DNA of 64,000 bases from Natrinema thermotolerans DSM 11552 (GTDB lineage: Archaea > Halobacteriota > Halobacteria > Halobacteriales > Natrialbaceae): assembly GCA_000337115.1 (NCBI GenBank), contig AOIR01000039.1, forward strand, positions 37,092 through 101,091, written 5' to 3'. Both the position numbers and the translations under genes were made by a program. Shown here in pieces: positions 9,383 to 20,524 of this stretch; position 1 is the first letter of the stretch; each line of letters begins with the position of its first letter. The notes below the pieces were generated by a model that was not told the DNA's origin, did no database searches, and saw only the letters and a program-made list of their open reading frames with translations.

Positions 9383-10735
9383 ATGGCAGAGCGCGAATCA
9401 TGGGCCACACGAACAGGCTTCATCCTCGCTGCGGTGGGGAGTGCAGTGGGATTAGGAAACATCTGGCGGTTCCCGTATCAGGTCGGTGAACAGGGTGGTG
9501 CGGCGTTCCTGTTCATCTATCTTCTGTTGATCGTGATGGTCGGGTTCCCGGTCATCCTCGTCGAGTTCGTCGTCGGCCGAAACACGGAGCGAAACCCCGT
9601 CGGGGCACTGAAACGGATCGGAACCGGGGCGTGGACGAAGATCGGTTGGGTCTTCGTCACGGCCGGGTTCGTCATTCTGTCCTATTACAGCGTCGTCGCC
9701 GGCTGGACGGTTCGGTACGTCTTACTCGGACTTCAGGGCCAGTACACCGCTGACAGTGCACCCGAACAGTTCGGTGCAGTCGCAACCGGACTCGACGCCG
9801 TCGTCCTCCATGCGATCTTCATGGTGGCGGTCATCGCGATCGTCGCACTCGGCATCGAGCGCGGGATCGAACTCTCGGTGAAGGTGATGGTTCCAGCCAT
9901 TATCCTCATTTCGATCGGCCTCGCGGCCTACGCGTTCACGCTCGAGGGAGCCGCCGACGCGTACGCCTACTACCTCTCGCCGGAACTCAGTACGATCACG
10001 TCGGAGTGGACGACGATTCTCCCGGCGGCCGCTGCACAGGCGTTCTTCACGCTGTCGCTGGGGATGGGCGTGATGATCACGTACGCGTCCTATCTCGGTG
10101 AGGACCGGAACCTTGCGTCGGATGCCGGTATCATTGCCTCGCTCGACACGTTCATTGCCTTTACCGCCGGACTGATCGCGTTCCCGGTCCTGTTCGCCGC
10201 GGGGATCGATCCGGGTGCGTCCGGTCCGTCGCTGATCTTCGTCAGCCTCGCGGCGGCGTTCGCCGAACTGCCGTTCGGTGGCATCCTCGGTGCGATATTC
10301 TTCGCGACCGTCGCCATCGCCGCGCTCTCGAGCGCGATCAGTATCATGGAAGTCGTCGTCGCCTATATGATCGACGAACAAGGGTTCGACCGGATTCCCG
10401 CCACAGTCGCGCTGGGCGTCGCGATCTTCCTCGTCGGGACGCCGGCCGCGCTCGATCTCATCTTCGTTGACCTCTACGACGGCTTCGCGAACAGCATCCT
10501 GCTCATGCTCGGTGGCCTCCTACTTTCGATCTTCGTCGGCTGGGTCGTCCCCGAACTGGCGCTCGAGGAGATCGGGAAGGGGATCAAAGACACCGGGTCG
10601 CTCGGCCTCGCGTGGCTCTGGTTCGTCCGGGTTCCCGTCGTCGTCGCACTGATCGCACTGGTCGCGCTGAACGCGTGGGACTACTACGGCTTCCTGACCG
10701 GTGACTTCGCCGACTGGTTGAGCGGGAACTTCTGA
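9383..10735 (+). CDS. Sodium-dependent SNF-family amino acid/neurotransmitter transporter
   Basis: This 450-residue protein has about 11-12 hydrophobic segments. The first (ILAAVGSAVGLGNIWRFPY) carries the GxGNxWRFPY signature of the neurotransmitter:sodium symporter family (LeuT fold), where the broken helix 1 binds sodium and substrate. It should import amino acids with sodium, suited to a high-salt cell. Transcription appears leaderless from a TATA-like box at 9353-9359. The substrate cannot be told from sequence. It is a single gene with its own promoter and a nearby palindrome (9231-9245). Confidence 0.92.
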   Translation: MAERESWATRTGFILAAVGSAVGLGNIWRFPYQVGEQGGAAFLFIYLLLIVMVGFPVILVEFVVGRNTERNPVGALKRIGTGAWTKIGWVFVTAGFVILSYYSVVAGWTVRYVLLGLQGQYTADSAPEQFGAVATGLDAVVLHAIFMVAVIAIVALGIERGIELSVKVMVPAIILISIGLAAYAFTLEGAADAYAYYLSPELSTITSEWTTILPAAAAQAFFTLSLGMGVMITYASYLGEDRNLASDAGIIASLDTFIAFTAGLIAFPVLFAAGIDPGASGPSLIFVSLAAAFAELPFGGILGAIFFATVAIAALSSAISIMEVVVAYMIDEQGFDRIPATVALGVAIFLVGTPAALDLIFVDLYDGFANSILLMLGGLLLSIFVGWVVPELALEEIGKGIKDTGSLGLAWLWFVRVPVVVALIALVALNAWDYYGFLTGDFADWLSGNF

Positions 10736-10946
10736 TCGACGCGGACACCGCTTTGAGCCGCCGTTTTTTCGACACGGCTCGAGATCGATCGGGCTCGTAG
10801 CGCGGACAGTGTTTTCTCGTTACGGCCGCCAGGGCGCGTACCGCACTGTCGTGTTGTCGCTCCCGGAGACCGCCGATCGCAGTCGGCGATGTCGTCTCGA
10901 ACAGCGACTCGAAGACCGGCGCCGAAAACGATGGGTGCGGCCGAGA

Positions 10947-11681
10947 TCAGGCCTCGCCGTACACTGGCACCGCAGCGCCGCTCGTCACCGCCGCGGCGTC
11001 GCTACAGAGAAACGCCATCACGTCGGCGATCTCGAGCGGATCGACCCATGCGTCGTGATCGGCGTCGGGCATCATGTCGCGGTTCATGGGGGTGTCGATG
11101 ACGCTCGGCATGACGCAGTTGGCTCGCACCGTCCCGCGGTTCTCCTCGGCCAATGTCTCCGTCAGTAGCCGGATGCCGGCCTTCGTGATCCGGTAGGGGC
11201 CGTCGCCCTCGCCGCCCTCGAGCGAGGAGCGGGCGCTGATCCCGACGATCGCTCCTTCGGTTTCCTGCAGGTGGGGCAGGGCGTGTTTCGCGGCGAGGAA
11301 GGCCGTCTTCAGGTTGACGTTCAGGAGGAGGTCGAACTCCTCGAGGTCGGTCTCCTCGATGTGGTCGCCGCCGCGCCACGTGCCGGCGATAGTCAGCAGG
11401 TGATCGATCCGACCGTGGTCGTCGACGATCGTGTCCATCAGTCCGGCGACCTCGTCCTCGTCGGTCAGGTCCGCCTCGTAGAAGGCGAGGGCGGACTCGT
11501 CGGTGGGATCACGCTCGAGCAGACTGTCCTCGTCGTCGGGTGCGATCACGTCGACCGCACAGACGGTCGCGCCGGCCTCGCGGAAGCGATCGACGGCGGC
11601 GCTGCCGAGCGCGCCGCTCGCGCCGGTGATCACTGCGACAGTCCCCTCGAAGTCGACCTCGAAGTCGGTATCGGGTGACAT
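10947..11681 (-). CDS. Short-chain dehydrogenase/reductase (SDR)
   Basis: This 244-residue classical SDR has a Rossmann motif TGASGALG near residue 20, the active-site Ser in VGISARSS, and catalytic YRITKAG (YxxxK). CAVDV after beta-2, with an acidic Asp, suggests NAD(H) rather than NADP(H). The ATG at 11681 (MSPDTDFEVDFEG) is chosen because the upstream extension is Pro/Arg/Cys-rich and not protein-like. The substrate is unknown. It stands alone, convergent with the transporter. Confidence 0.88.
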   Translation of the reverse strand: MSPDTDFEVDFEGTVAVITGASGALGSAAVDRFREAGATVCAVDVIAPDDEDSLLERDPTDESALAFYEADLTDEDEVAGLMDTIVDDHGRIDHLLTIAGTWRGGDHIEETDLEEFDLLLNVNLKTAFLAAKHALPHLQETEGAIVGISARSSLEGGEGDGPYRITKAGIRLLTETLAEENRGTVRANCVMPSVIDTPMNRDMMPDADHDAWVDPLEIADVMAFLCSDAAAVTSGAAVPVYGEA

Positions 11682-11939
11682 ACGGGTGGGTGTGTGTCCC
11701 TGTCGCATCAAAGGCGGGGCTGCACGCGGCGTCGACTCATACGGGCCGTGTAACGACGGACCGGGACAACCACAGGACGGTCGCGGTTGCACCGAGCATG
11801 ACGGACACCAGTCCATTTCACACCGCGCGTGCTACTGTCGGCTAGCAGCCGATACGAAGCCGATCGAGAATTCGTGGCCGTCCATACCAGCGACGGCCGC
11901 AGTGAAGCGACCGATCGTCACGTCGTTCCGTCAACAGTA

Positions 11940-12386
11940 TTAGCCGTCGCCCACCGGCAGGGCCGCGCGTCTGAACCAGAACTCCGCGACCGCTTCGACC
12001 AGTTCGGTGTACCCCTCGGCGTCCGTCGGCTTCTCGAGGGAGGCGTTCGCGCCAAGGCGGTAGCTCTCGCGGACCGCCTCCGAATCCCCCGGTCGGGCCA
12101 GCACGAGGACGGGACGCCGTCCCAGTACCGCCTCGTCGGCGAGTGCCTCGAGTAACTCGAGGCCGTCGGTTCGCGACAGGTCCCGGTCCAGCAAGACGAG
12201 ATCGGGGCCGGCCGACGAGTCGGTCGCCGCGTCGGTGAGGATCCGAAGCGCCTCGGTCCCGTTGGACACGACCTGAACCGACGTTTTGACGGCGATGTCG
12301 TCGAACTCGGCTTCGATACGGCTGCTCGTCTCGTCGTCGTCCGCGACGAGGAGGACATCGACCGCGTCGTTACATCGACCTCTCAT
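11940..12386 (-). CDS. Stand-alone response-regulator receiver protein
   Basis: This 148-residue protein consists of a single CheY-like receiver domain: acidic pocket VADDDE, phospho-acceptor Asp in LVLLDRDL, and the conserved Lys in LEKPTD. The usual Thr/Ser switch residue after beta-4 is Ala (VLVLARPGD), so its signalling switch may be altered. There is no output domain; such proteins act as phosphorelay intermediates or through protein contacts. No kinase gene is adjacent. Confidence 0.85.
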   Translation of the reverse strand: MRGRCNDAVDVLLVADDDETSSRIEAEFDDIAVKTSVQVVSNGTEALRILTDAATDSSAGPDLVLLDRDLSRTDGLELLEALADEAVLGRRPVLVLARPGDSEAVRESYRLGANASLEKPTDAEGYTELVEAVAEFWFRRAALPVGDG

Positions 12387-12568
12387 GCGTGGATCAGAAC
12401 TGATCGGGCAGTCGGTGTCCCGCCCGGTGCAACAGTCGTCTCCATCTAGTCAGGCGGTTCTTTTAACAATACTTGCTAAGTGCTTTGGATCGGTCCCGAT
12501 GACTCTCCGCGGATCCGACGGCTGCGACCCGCCGACCGACTGAAGCCGCTGGGCGACGATCGACCGCT

Positions 12569-13234
12569 ATGCGCTGTATCGCCCACCGGGGGTTCGCCGC
12601 GGTCGCGCCCGAGAACACGATCGGCGCGGTCCGCGCTGCGGCAGACCGCGCCGACGCCGTCGAGTTCGACGTGCGCCGCTGTGGGACCGGCGAACTCGTC
12701 GTCGTTCACGACGAGACGATCGATCGAGTCACCGACGGGACCGGCACCGTCGCGGCGCTGTCGCTTGCGGCCCTCGCCGACCGGTCCGTCCGCGGGACCG
12801 GCGAGGGGATCCCGACGCTCGCTGCCATGCTCGCGGCCGTCCCGCCGACAGTCGAAGTCCACATCGAACTGAAAGAGCGCGGCCTCGCCGCCGACGTTCT
12901 CGCGATCCTCGACCGAACCGACCTCCCCAACCGAGTCGTCGTCACCTCCTTTCTGCCCGGCGAACTGCGGACGATCCGGGAGCGCGATCCGAACCGGCCG
13001 ATCGGACTGCTGGCCAGCCACCGCCTCGAGACGCCGGTGACGACCGCGGTGGAACTCGACTGTGCCGTCCTCGGTGCGAACCGCGTTCGGTGTCTGGCGA
13101 CCGGGATCGTCCCGCGGGCGACGGCAGTCGATCTCGAGGTCCACGCCTGGACGGTCGAGCGGGCAGCGACGGCGCGGCTGCTCGAGCGGCGGGGCGTCGA
13201 CTACGTCTCGGCCGATCGGCCGCTCGACGTGTAG
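12569..13234 (+). CDS. Glycerophosphodiester phosphodiesterase
   Basis: This 221-residue GDPD-family TIM barrel has the catalytic HRG (IAHRGFAAVAPENT) at the N-terminus, the metal-binding EFD (AVEFDVRR), VVHDETIDRVTDGTG with the second catalytic His, HIELKE, and a C-terminal HAWTV. It hydrolyses glycerophosphodiesters to glycerol-3-phosphate and alcohol, with a metal cofactor. In archaea it probably recycles glycerol-phosphate headgroups. The usual length for a minimal GDPD is about 220-250 residues, so it is complete. It has no signal peptide and should be cytoplasmic. Confidence 0.9.
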   Translation: MRCIAHRGFAAVAPENTIGAVRAAADRADAVEFDVRRCGTGELVVVHDETIDRVTDGTGTVAALSLAALADRSVRGTGEGIPTLAAMLAAVPPTVEVHIELKERGLAADVLAILDRTDLPNRVVVTSFLPGELRTIRERDPNRPIGLLASHRLETPVTTAVELDCAVLGANRVRCLATGIVPRATAVDLEVHAWTVERAATARLLERRGVDYVSADRPLDV

Positions 13235-13284
13235 CGGGCGAGTGACGACCGCCGACCGGCCGCTCGCCGAGACGACGCGATCGG

Positions 13285-13674
13285 CTACGCCTCGGTCGTC
13301 GTCACCGAGACGGTCCGCGTTCGCGGCCCGTCACATTCGACGAGCAACACCGACTGCCAGGTCCCCAGCGCCGGCTCGCCGTCCGCGACCGGGACCGCCA
13401 CGTCGGGGCCCAGTAGCGCGGCCCGCAGATGCGAGTCCGCATTGCCGTCCAGTTCGTCGTGTGCGTGTCCCGAATCGGGCACGAGGTCCCGCAGGAACGA
13501 CTCGAGGTCGCCCCGGAGCCGTGGCTCGTTTTCCTGGACGACGAGCGCGGCCGTCGTGTGTTCGACGAAGGCCGTACAGGTACCCGACTCGCAGTCGTCC
13601 GGAACCGCCGCGGCGATCGACTCGGTCACGTCGACGGTCGTCAGTCGCTCGTCCGTCTCGACGGTGAACGTCAT
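13285..13674 (-). CDS. YjbQ/UPF0047 family protein
   Basis: This 129-residue single-domain protein has the family signatures FVEHTTAALVVQENEP and NADSHLRAALLG, and the C-terminal GTWQSVLLVECDGPR. The family is widespread; bacterial YjbQ has a reported side activity in thiamine phosphate synthesis, but its true role is unsettled. The ATG at 13674 gives the standard length. It is transcribed in the same direction as the HEAT-repeat gene upstream (gap of 50 bp), possibly as an operon. Confidence 0.85.
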   Translation of the reverse strand: MTFTVETDERLTTVDVTESIAAAVPDDCESGTCTAFVEHTTAALVVQENEPRLRGDLESFLRDLVPDSGHAHDELDGNADSHLRAALLGPDVAVPVADGEPALGTWQSVLLVECDGPRTRTVSVTTTEA

Positions 13675-13724
13675 GGGCTGGCCTACGGCGGCGAGAAAGG
13701 GCTCGGTTTCGGTTCCGTCGCGGC

Positions 13725-14747
13725 CTACGACAACCGACCCGCGGCCCACGACGCGCGGTCGCGGACGTTCGGTGCCGGGTCCCGACTCGCGAGGTCGGCG
13801 AGTCGCGGTTCGGCAGCTTCGACGCCACCGTGTCCGAGCGCGACGCAGGCGTTCGCCCGAACGTGTGCGTGGTCGTCGGCGAGCAACGAGAGCAACTGGC
13901 GGCGGACCGGGTCCACCGCGGTTTCGGTGCCGGCGGCGATGCGGGCGATCGTCACCGCGGCTGCGGCCCGGGTGTCGGGATCGTCACAGGAAAGCGCGGT
14001 CCCCAACTCCGCAGTGACCGATTCGACCGCCGCTGGGTCGTGGTGGGCCACGTCGCCGAGACAGCCGATCGCCTCGTGTCGGACGGCCGGGTTCTCGTGA
14101 TCGACGAGCGCCGCGGCGTGGGAAACGAACGCGAGCGAGCCGAGATCCCCCTCCGACCGCGCCAGTCGCCCGAGCGCGCGCAGTGCGGGCCGCCCGTTCT
14201 CTGCCGGAGCAGCCGACAGCGCCGCTTTCAACACGGATACCGCCGGCTCGAGTGCCATCGGATCGACCCGAGAAACGTGCGCCAGCGCGTCGAGGCCGTC
14301 CGTGTCGTAGTCCGACCGCTGCTCGAGGACGTCGGCGATCGCCACGGTATGATCGACGACGACGTCGGGTCGCTCGGCAGCGACGGCCGCGAGACACCGG
14401 AGCAACTCGCCGGTCATCGGCCGATCGGGGTCGTCGCGGGCGACGGCGACGATCGACCCCGTCGACGGTGCGACGTCGGTCGGTGCCTCGGCCGCCAGAT
14501 CGGCGAGGCAGGCGGCGACCGTCTCCCGGAAGTCGATCTCGGGCCGCTCGAGCAGCGACCGGAGTTTCGGGACCGTCGGGGCACAGCCGGCCGCCCCGTC
14601 CCGCTCGTCGATCGCGGTCCGGATCCGGTTTACCGCCGCTCGTTGTTCGCTCGGCTCCCCGTCGAGTCGCGTCAGGACTGCTGGCAGGTCGATCCCGGTG
14701 GCTCCCCGGCCCCGGGGCTCGACGGCCTCGCCCCCATCCCCATCCAT
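13725..14747 (-). CDS. HEAT-repeat protein
   Basis: This 340-residue all-helical protein consists of about eight to nine degenerate HEAT repeats, clearest near the C-terminus (NPAVRHEAIGCLGDVAHHDP; DPDTRAAAAVTIARIAAG; HAHVRANACVALGHGG). Such alpha-solenoids serve as protein-docking scaffolds or phycobilin-lyase-like adaptors. The partner is unknown. The start is taken as the ATG at 14747 (MDGDGGEAVEP), since the extension upstream of it is hydrophobic and absent from typical relatives. The very long antisense open frame over this gene is not real. Confidence 0.8.
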   Translation of the reverse strand: MDGDGGEAVEPRGRGATGIDLPAVLTRLDGEPSEQRAAVNRIRTAIDERDGAAGCAPTVPKLRSLLERPEIDFRETVAACLADLAAEAPTDVAPSTGSIVAVARDDPDRPMTGELLRCLAAVAAERPDVVVDHTVAIADVLEQRSDYDTDGLDALAHVSRVDPMALEPAVSVLKAALSAAPAENGRPALRALGRLARSEGDLGSLAFVSHAAALVDHENPAVRHEAIGCLGDVAHHDPAAVESVTAELGTALSCDDPDTRAAAAVTIARIAAGTETAVDPVRRQLLSLLADDHAHVRANACVALGHGGVEAAEPRLADLASRDPAPNVRDRASWAAGRLS

Positions 14748-14873
14748 CGTGTCTCGCCAATCGAACAAAACCAGCAAAAGCCTTCTGGCCAACGCGATCG
14801 GCCGTTCACCCGCCCTCGAGAGCCGGTGCCGGATCGAACGCGGCCGTTCGGCGGCGTCCGACGGCGGACCGGC

Positions 14874-16901
14874 TCAGGCCAGCCACTCGTCGGGCTTCGT
14901 GTCGTAGTCCACGTCGTCGGCCGCGAGGTGTTCGACCTCTTCCCAGGGGACGTCCTCGGTCGTCATCGTCTGGCCGTCGTATCGGATCAGTTTGCCCTGC
15001 TCTTCGGCGTCGGGCTCGCGGTTGCGCCGCTTTGCGACCTCGATGTCGTGTTCGTCGACCTCCTTGACGATCGTCAGCAGGTTCACCGGCCGGCCCCACA
15101 GCTCGAAGATCCGCTTCAGCGTCTCCTTGGCCTGCCCGAGATCGAGCATGACGCCGTTGTACTGGTGACCGAGCAACAGTTCGTTGGCGTTGTTGTAGTT
15201 GCCGTCGTAGACGGCGATGGTCGGCTTCCCGAAGTTGGTAAACTGCAAGAGCAGTTTCTTCTTGACGTCCGCGGCGGCGTCGCTGGCGACGTGGAACTGC
15301 CCGGTCGCCTGCGAGTGTTCGTAGGTGAAGTAGTTGTTCTCCGTGATGAACTCCTGAGTCAGGAACTCGTCGAGGAAGGTTACGTCGTTATGGCTCTCCC
15401 GGACGTCGAACAGCCGGTCCCAACCGGCCGTGTAGTCGATATCCGCGAGCGCCTCGTCGACCGAGTCATAGCGCGCGTCGTCGAAGAGGTAGCGGCCGAT
15501 CCGCTCGAGGTCGTTCTGGCTGACTCGCTTGAGGAAGCCCCGATGCTGGCGCTTGACCAGCGAGTAGTGCCGGCGGGCCAGCCCCTCGTAGGTCAGGACC
15601 TTCCAGGGGTACTTCTCGACGTCTATCTCGCCCTCGCGGGCCCGCTCGAGCGCCTCGTGATCGACCCACTCGTCGGGCAGTGTCGCGACGTCGTCGAGCG
15701 TGTCGGGCGAAATCGTCTCGAGCGCCGCGGGCGGCTCGAGCGTCTCGAGGACGTCGTCGAAGTCGACGACGTCGGTGAGGTTGCGCCAGGAGACGCCCTC
15801 GACGCGCAGCAGAGCCTCGAGGACTTCCTGCCGGTTGGTGGTGTTCTCGACGTACTCCCAGAGTTCCATCCCGAGGCTGTAGGGGTTGAGCCCGCCCGAG
15901 GCCAGGACTTTCGCCATGTGGTCGGCGTAGTTGAGGAACTCGTCGTCGCCGGCGAAGGCCTCGTCGGTCATCATCGTCGATTCCCAGTAAGCGGCCCACC
16001 CCTCGTTCATCACCTTCGTCATCTTCTGGGCGGCGAAGTAGTAGGCCTCCGCGCGCATCATATCGAGGATGTCGCGTTGCCACTCTTCCATCTCGACGCC
16101 GCGGCCGGCCTCCGCGTCGTACTGCTTGCCGTGTTCGCGGACGAACGCCAGCAGGTCCTTCTGTGGCTCCTCCGGGAAGCTCCCGGTGATCTCCTCGCCC
16201 TCGAGTTTCTCGACCCACTCCGCGTCGAAGACCTCGCCTTTGATCTCGTCGGAGAGGTCGAGTTCGTCCAACTTCTCGGCGAGATCCTCGTCGATCTCGC
16301 CCGCGGGACCGTCGACATCGAGCCGACGGGTGAAGACCTGATGCTGGTCGATGTTGTCCTCGAGGCTCAGACAGTGGTCGATCCACTTCTCGACCTCGGC
16401 GCGGTCGATGTCGGGATCGGACATGTACTCGTCGATGGCTCTGGCGTGGCGCTCGAGCATGGCGGCGGCGTTGACCTGATCCTCGTCGGCCTGGCCGCCG
16501 GTGAACATGCCGAACCAGTCGTTGTTCGCGAAGAAGTCCGAGTGGGCCTCGACGTGGGTGATCACCGCCTTCTGGTCGGCCACCGTGTTCGACTCCTGCA
16601 GGAAGGCGTGGGCCGGGTTATCGTTGTTGACGATCTCGAAGGCCTTCCCGCCGCCGTACTGGCCCTGTTTCTGTTGCTTGTCGTACTGCATGCCCCACCG
16701 CCAGTGGGGATACCGAGACTGGAACCCGCCGTAGGCGATGAGTTCGTTCATCTCGTCGTAGTCGATGATCCAGTACTTGACCGGGTACGGCTCGAGGCCG
16801 AGTTTCTCGGCCAGATTGCGGGCCTCTTCGACCGGCTCTTCGAGCTCGCCCGCGATCGCCTGTTTGCGGAAGCGGTCCGCGTTGGAGTTGCGTTTACTCA
16901 T
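14874..16901 (-). CDS. SpoVR family protein
   Basis: This 675-residue protein matches the SpoVR/YcgB family: N-terminal [19 protein letters not shown] and [12 protein letters not shown], central [15 protein letters not shown], and C-terminal [12 protein letters not shown]. In bacteria SpoVR relatives are co-regulated with YeaG/PrkA and YeaH in stationary phase and sporulation; the biochemistry is unknown. Here it is the last gene of a four-gene operon (prkA2, prkA1, DUF444, spoVR), overlapping the DUF444 gene by 8 bp. Length is slightly greater than the bacterial protein (about 470-510), mostly through acidic C-terminal and internal segments. Confidence 0.9.
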   Translation of the reverse strand: MSKRNSNADRFRKQAIAGELEEPVEEARNLAEKLGLEPYPVKYWIIDYDEMNELIAYGGFQSRYPHWRWGMQYDKQQKQGQYGGGKAFEIVNNDNPAHAFLQESNTVADQKAVITHVEAHSDFFANNDWFGMFTGGQADEDQVNAAAMLERHARAIDEYMSDPDIDRAEVEKWIDHCLSLEDNIDQHQVFTRRLDVDGPAGEIDEDLAEKLDELDLSDEIKGEVFDAEWVEKLEGEEITGSFPEEPQKDLLAFVREHGKQYDAEAGRGVEMEEWQRDILDMMRAEAYYFAAQKMTKVMNEGWAAYWESTMMTDEAFAGDDEFLNYADHMAKVLASGGLNPYSLGMELWEYVENTTNRQEVLEALLRVEGVSWRNLTDVVDFDDVLETLEPPAALETISPDTLDDVATLPDEWVDHEALERAREGEIDVEKYPWKVLTYEGLARRHYSLVKRQHRGFLKRVSQNDLERIGRYLFDDARYDSVDEALADIDYTAGWDRLFDVRESHNDVTFLDEFLTQEFITENNYFTYEHSQATGQFHVASDAAADVKKKLLLQFTNFGKPTIAVYDGNYNNANELLLGHQYNGVMLDLGQAKETLKRIFELWGRPVNLLTIVKEVDEHDIEVAKRRNREPDAEEQGKLIRYDGQTMTTEDVPWEEVEHLAADDVDYDTKPDEWLA

Positions 16902-18222
16902 CTGATTCGCCCTCCGTCGAGAGGATGTCGTAGATCGCGTCGGTCACGTCCGACTGGTCGTTGACGTAGGCCACCGCCACGTCGTCGGCGTCGGTCCCGA
17001 AGTGGCGCTCGAGTTCCTCGGCGTGGGTGGCGTTGATCGCGTTGCCCGACGGCTGGGTCTCCACGTAAGCGTGGAGGTTCGCCGGGATCTCCTCCATCAG
17101 CGGGATGACTCGTTCCTCGGTGTCGTTCGAGGAGTTCTCGGAGTCCCCCGCCGCGAAGACGTAGCGGTTCCAGTCGCTCCAGGGGTACTCCTCTAAGAGC
17201 TGCTGGGCCAGTTCGTACGCGCTCGAGATCTTGGTGCCGCCGCCGCTGCGGATGCCGAAGAACTCATCGCGCTCGACCGCCCAGGCGTCGGCGTCGTGGG
17301 CGATGTAGACGAACTCGGCGTTGTCGTACTTGCCCTGCAGGTACCAGTCCAGCGGGGTGAAGGTCCGCTCGACGAGTTCGCGTTTCTTCTCGCGCATCGA
17401 GCCGGAGACGTCACGGATGTTGACGACCACGACGTTCTTCTCCTTTTCCTCGATGATCTCGGGGTGGCGGTAGCGCTCGTCCTCGCGGCGGAAGGGGACG
17501 TGTTGGATCCCCTCGCGGCGGATCTTCTGTTGGACGCTCTCGCGCTCGACGTTTTCCTCGACCGCCTCGATGGAGTCCCATGTACCGCGCTCCTCGTCCG
17601 GGATGTCCTTGTAGGCCTCTTCGATCCAGGCCATCGACACCGGGAGGTTCTCGCCGCGGGCCCACTCGAAGACCTCGCGGGGCGAAATCCCCTCGACCTT
17701 GCAGAGTTCCCGCAGGAACTCCTCGTCGAAGTCCATCGCGAGCTTGCGCTTGAGTCCCTCCTTGAACATCCGCTCGAAGTCGAGCGTGCTGTTGGGGCCG
17801 GTCCGAGTGAGGTCGGTAAACGGTCCCTCCTTCTCCTCGACGACCTTCTTCCCCTTGGGATCGAGGTCGAGCCCGAGTTCCTCGTCGAGTTCCTCGGCGA
17901 ACTCCTCGGGGTCCATCTCGTAGTACTCGTGGTCGCCGCCCTCCTCGCCGGGCTCGCCGTCCTCGCCGTCGTCGTCGCCCGGCTGGGGCTGTGGCTGGCC
18001 GACCGGCTGGCCCGCGTCCGGCGTGCCGTCCTCTCCCTGGCCGACCCCGCCCTGATCGCGCTGATCGTACTCGAACTCCGGCAGCGAGACGATCTTGACC
18101 GGGATGTTGATCTCGCCGGGGCCGCTCCCCGCGAGGTCGCCGTACTGGATGAAGTCGGCCAGGTCTTCGCGCCGTTCCTCGCCGACTTCGCGGAACCGCT
18201 CGAGGTCGTCTCTCAGTCCCAT
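16894..18222 (-). CDS. DUF444/YeaH-type VWA-like protein
   Basis: This 442-residue protein has a central acidic, Gly/Asp/Pro-rich linker (about residues 70-120) and a C-terminal von Willebrand A-like half with a MIDAS-like motif [19 protein letters not shown], then [13 protein letters not shown] and [15 protein letters not shown]. This is the YeaH/UPF0229 family, which always partners PrkA kinases. It probably binds a metal and mediates assembly between PrkA and SpoVR. It overlaps prkA1 by 10 bp and spoVR by 8 bp, indicating tight translational coupling. Confidence 0.9.
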   Translation of the reverse strand: MGLRDDLERFREVGEERREDLADFIQYGDLAGSGPGEINIPVKIVSLPEFEYDQRDQGGVGQGEDGTPDAGQPVGQPQPQPGDDDGEDGEPGEEGGDHEYYEMDPEEFAEELDEELGLDLDPKGKKVVEEKEGPFTDLTRTGPNSTLDFERMFKEGLKRKLAMDFDEEFLRELCKVEGISPREVFEWARGENLPVSMAWIEEAYKDIPDEERGTWDSIEAVEENVERESVQQKIRREGIQHVPFRREDERYRHPEIIEEKEKNVVVVNIRDVSGSMREKKRELVERTFTPLDWYLQGKYDNAEFVYIAHDADAWAVERDEFFGIRSGGGTKISSAYELAQQLLEEYPWSDWNRYVFAAGDSENSSNDTEERVIPLMEEIPANLHAYVETQPSGNAINATHAEELERHFGTDADDVAVAYVNDQSDVTDAIYDILSTEGESDE

Positions 18223-20504
18223 CTGTAACTCACCTGCCCCATGACGTGTCTACTGGTTAGCTCGGCCGACGCCGCCGAGTAGCCGAAGAGGTCGACCATG
18301 GTCTCGATCGTGTCTTCCTTGACCGCCGCGGTCTGGGTGTCGCTCGGCGGATCGCTCCACTGTCGTGGATCGAAGTCCTCGAAGGTGCGCTCGATGTCGT
18401 CCCAGTCGTGGCTCTCGAGGACGGTCTTGATCACCGGGATCGCGGTGAGATCGACGTCCTCGACCGAGAAGTCCTCGTCGCGGTGTTCCCACGCGTGGCG
18501 GTTCAACGACGTGATGACCTTCTCGCGGCGGAAGTTCCGGACGCTCTCGCGGGGCTGGTTCCCGTCGTACTCGCTCTCGGAGAACCGGCCGAGGTGTTCG
18601 ATCTCGAACAGCTTCATCTTCAGCGGATCGGGCTCGACCCGCTCGCCGCGGTCGTTGTACAGCGGTTCCTCGGTCTCCCACGCGTAGACGTGTTCGACGT
18701 ACTCGGCGACGGTCTCCTCGTCGACGCGCTTGTCGTACATGATTGCCTCGATGACGTCGCTCTCCTGCTGGTCGTAGACGTAGTTTTTCACGGGGACGAC
18801 GCGGTTCTCGAACTCGGAGCGCTCGCCCGTCGAGAACACCGGCGCGTCGACCAACCCCTCGACCATCGCGTTGAGGACGTCGCGGGGCATGACGACGTCC
18901 TCGACCGGGAGGTCGGCGTGGTGGCGGTCGCGGTCGGTCTGGAGCAGTTCCGCGAGCGTGTCCCGCGTGTACGTCACCGGGATACCGTGATCGCCGTCGT
19001 TGCCGTCGTCGTCGAAGTCGAACTCCTCTTTCTCGCGGCGGCTGTCGCCCTCCTGCAGGTAGCCCTGATCGTAGATCAGTGCCTTGTCGACGAGATCGAG
19101 CCCGTTCGGGAGGGTTTCCTCGTCCAGTCGCGTGACGACGGCATACAGCGCGGCCGCCTCGATCGCGTGGGGCGCGAACTCCTGGACCCGCGTCTCGCCG
19201 TCGCGGTCCTTGATCGTCACCCGCACCGGCGCGCGGATCCGGTCGGCGAGTTCGTCGTAGCTCCCGGCTTCCCAGACCGCCGTCTCGTTGGTTAGCTCGC
19301 GACGGATCAGCTCCGTCTCGAGGCTGAGGTTCGTCAGGTAGCCAAAGCGGTGTTTGTCCAGGCGCCGTTTCAGCGCCTTCAGCGGGTCCATTCCGTTTCG
19401 ATCGGAGTGCTGGTTGAGCTGGGCCTCGAGATCGGGGTTGGAGATGATCAGCATCTGGCTGTCGACGTCCATCCCGATCCCCTTGTCCAGTTTCACGGAC
19501 TGTTCGTCGGGGACGTTCAGCAGCTTCTGGAGGAGGTCGGCATGCTGGGCCGCGTCCTCGACGACGGTGAGGGCGCCGTTGCCCTGCGACAGGACGCCGT
19601 CGTAGCTAAAGGCCTGCGGGTTCTTCCGGCCCCGCGAGTCCAGTTCCTGAAGCATCCCGTGCATCCACGAGCCGACGAGCCGTTCCTTGGGCCGGCCGTC
19701 GTCCTCGGAGTGGAGGACGCCGACGCCCTGTCCGACGTCGACGACGTAGTTTTTCACGCGCAGGTGATCCTCGTCGGTGATCGCCGAGAACAGGTCGTCC
19801 TCGCCCCGTCGGCGATAGCGTTCCTCGAGGAAGTCGTAGGCCTCCCGCGAGAAGGGATCCAGCGCCGCGTCGACCTGAATCGGGACGTGATCGTCGAGTT
19901 CGTCGTTCAACTCGGCGAGCAGGTCCTCGCGGACGGCGTCGGGGAACACCGACAGGGGATGGGCCTGGACCGGGCTCTCGTACCAGTTCTGTTCGTCGGC
20001 GGCGCTCGTGCCGCCGTCGTCGCCGTAGCTCAGCCCGCGCTCGCCGCCCTCGGCGGTCGAGATGTTCCACTCGACGGTGTACCGGCGGCCCTCGGGCGTC
20101 TTCGAGTACTCGCGCAGCCCGTTGACCAGACACCGCTTGAGTTCGGACTTGCCCGTCGCCGTCGGGCCCTCGAACCAGATGATCTTCTCGTCTTTCGCCC
20201 GGCCCGCGGCGATCGACCGCAGGTCGTCGACGAACCCGTTCAGGACCTCGGTGTTGCCCAAGATGGCGTGTTCGCCGTCGTTGTACGGGTCGTCGAAGAA
20301 GCGGTAGCGCTCCTTCTCCTCGCCCTCCTCGACGACCGTGCGGGTGCCGGCGGCCTCGATCGCCTCGAGGAGGTACTTCGAGGCGTGGGAGGCGATCTGT
20401 GGGTTCTCGAAGAGCCGATCGACGTACGCCGCGAGGCTCATCGGCTCCTCGTAGGTCTCCTCGAGGGCGCGGTCGGCCTCGGTGACGTACTCGTCTCCGG
20501 TCAT
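18213..20504 (-). CDS. prkA: PrkA-family AAA+ serine kinase/protease-like protein (paralog 1)
   Basis: This 763-residue protein carries a PrkA AAA domain with Walker A GPTATGKS (residues 113-120), the [13 protein letters not shown] segment, and the C-terminal PrkA domain. Bacterial PrkA/YeaG is described as a stress- and starvation-linked serine kinase; for Bacillus PrkA an AAA-protease activity has also been reported. It is more diverged from bacterial PrkA than its neighbour paralog (20525-22597), with only 20 bp between them. Two different PrkA subunits may form a mixed ring. The start is ATG at 20504 ([11 protein letters not shown]). Confidence 0.88.
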   Translation of the reverse strand: MTGDEYVTEADRALEETYEEPMSLAAYVDRLFENPQIASHASKYLLEAIEAAGTRTVVEEGEEKERYRFFDDPYNDGEHAILGNTEVLNGFVDDLRSIAAGRAKDEKIIWFEGPTATGKSELKRCLVNGLREYSKTPEGRRYTVEWNISTAEGGERGLSYGDDGGTSAADEQNWYESPVQAHPLSVFPDAVREDLLAELNDELDDHVPIQVDAALDPFSREAYDFLEERYRRRGEDDLFSAITDEDHLRVKNYVVDVGQGVGVLHSEDDGRPKERLVGSWMHGMLQELDSRGRKNPQAFSYDGVLSQGNGALTVVEDAAQHADLLQKLLNVPDEQSVKLDKGIGMDVDSQMLIISNPDLEAQLNQHSDRNGMDPLKALKRRLDKHRFGYLTNLSLETELIRRELTNETAVWEAGSYDELADRIRAPVRVTIKDRDGETRVQEFAPHAIEAAALYAVVTRLDEETLPNGLDLVDKALIYDQGYLQEGDSRREKEEFDFDDDGNDGDHGIPVTYTRDTLAELLQTDRDRHHADLPVEDVVMPRDVLNAMVEGLVDAPVFSTGERSEFENRVVPVKNYVYDQQESDVIEAIMYDKRVDEETVAEYVEHVYAWETEEPLYNDRGERVEPDPLKMKLFEIEHLGRFSESEYDGNQPRESVRNFRREKVITSLNRHAWEHRDEDFSVEDVDLTAIPVIKTVLESHDWDDIERTFEDFDPRQWSDPPSDTQTAAVKEDTIETMVDLFGYSAASAELTSRHVMGQVSYRWD

Positions 20505-20524
20505 GTTAGTCGTCCTCGATCATG

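Noticed and set aside
13830..16964. 1044-codon plus-strand open frame across the HEAT-repeat and spoVR genes
   Set aside because: It is antisense to two clear genes; its composition (Val/Arg/Asp-rich repeats) is the mirror of GC-rich coding DNA and it has no domain.
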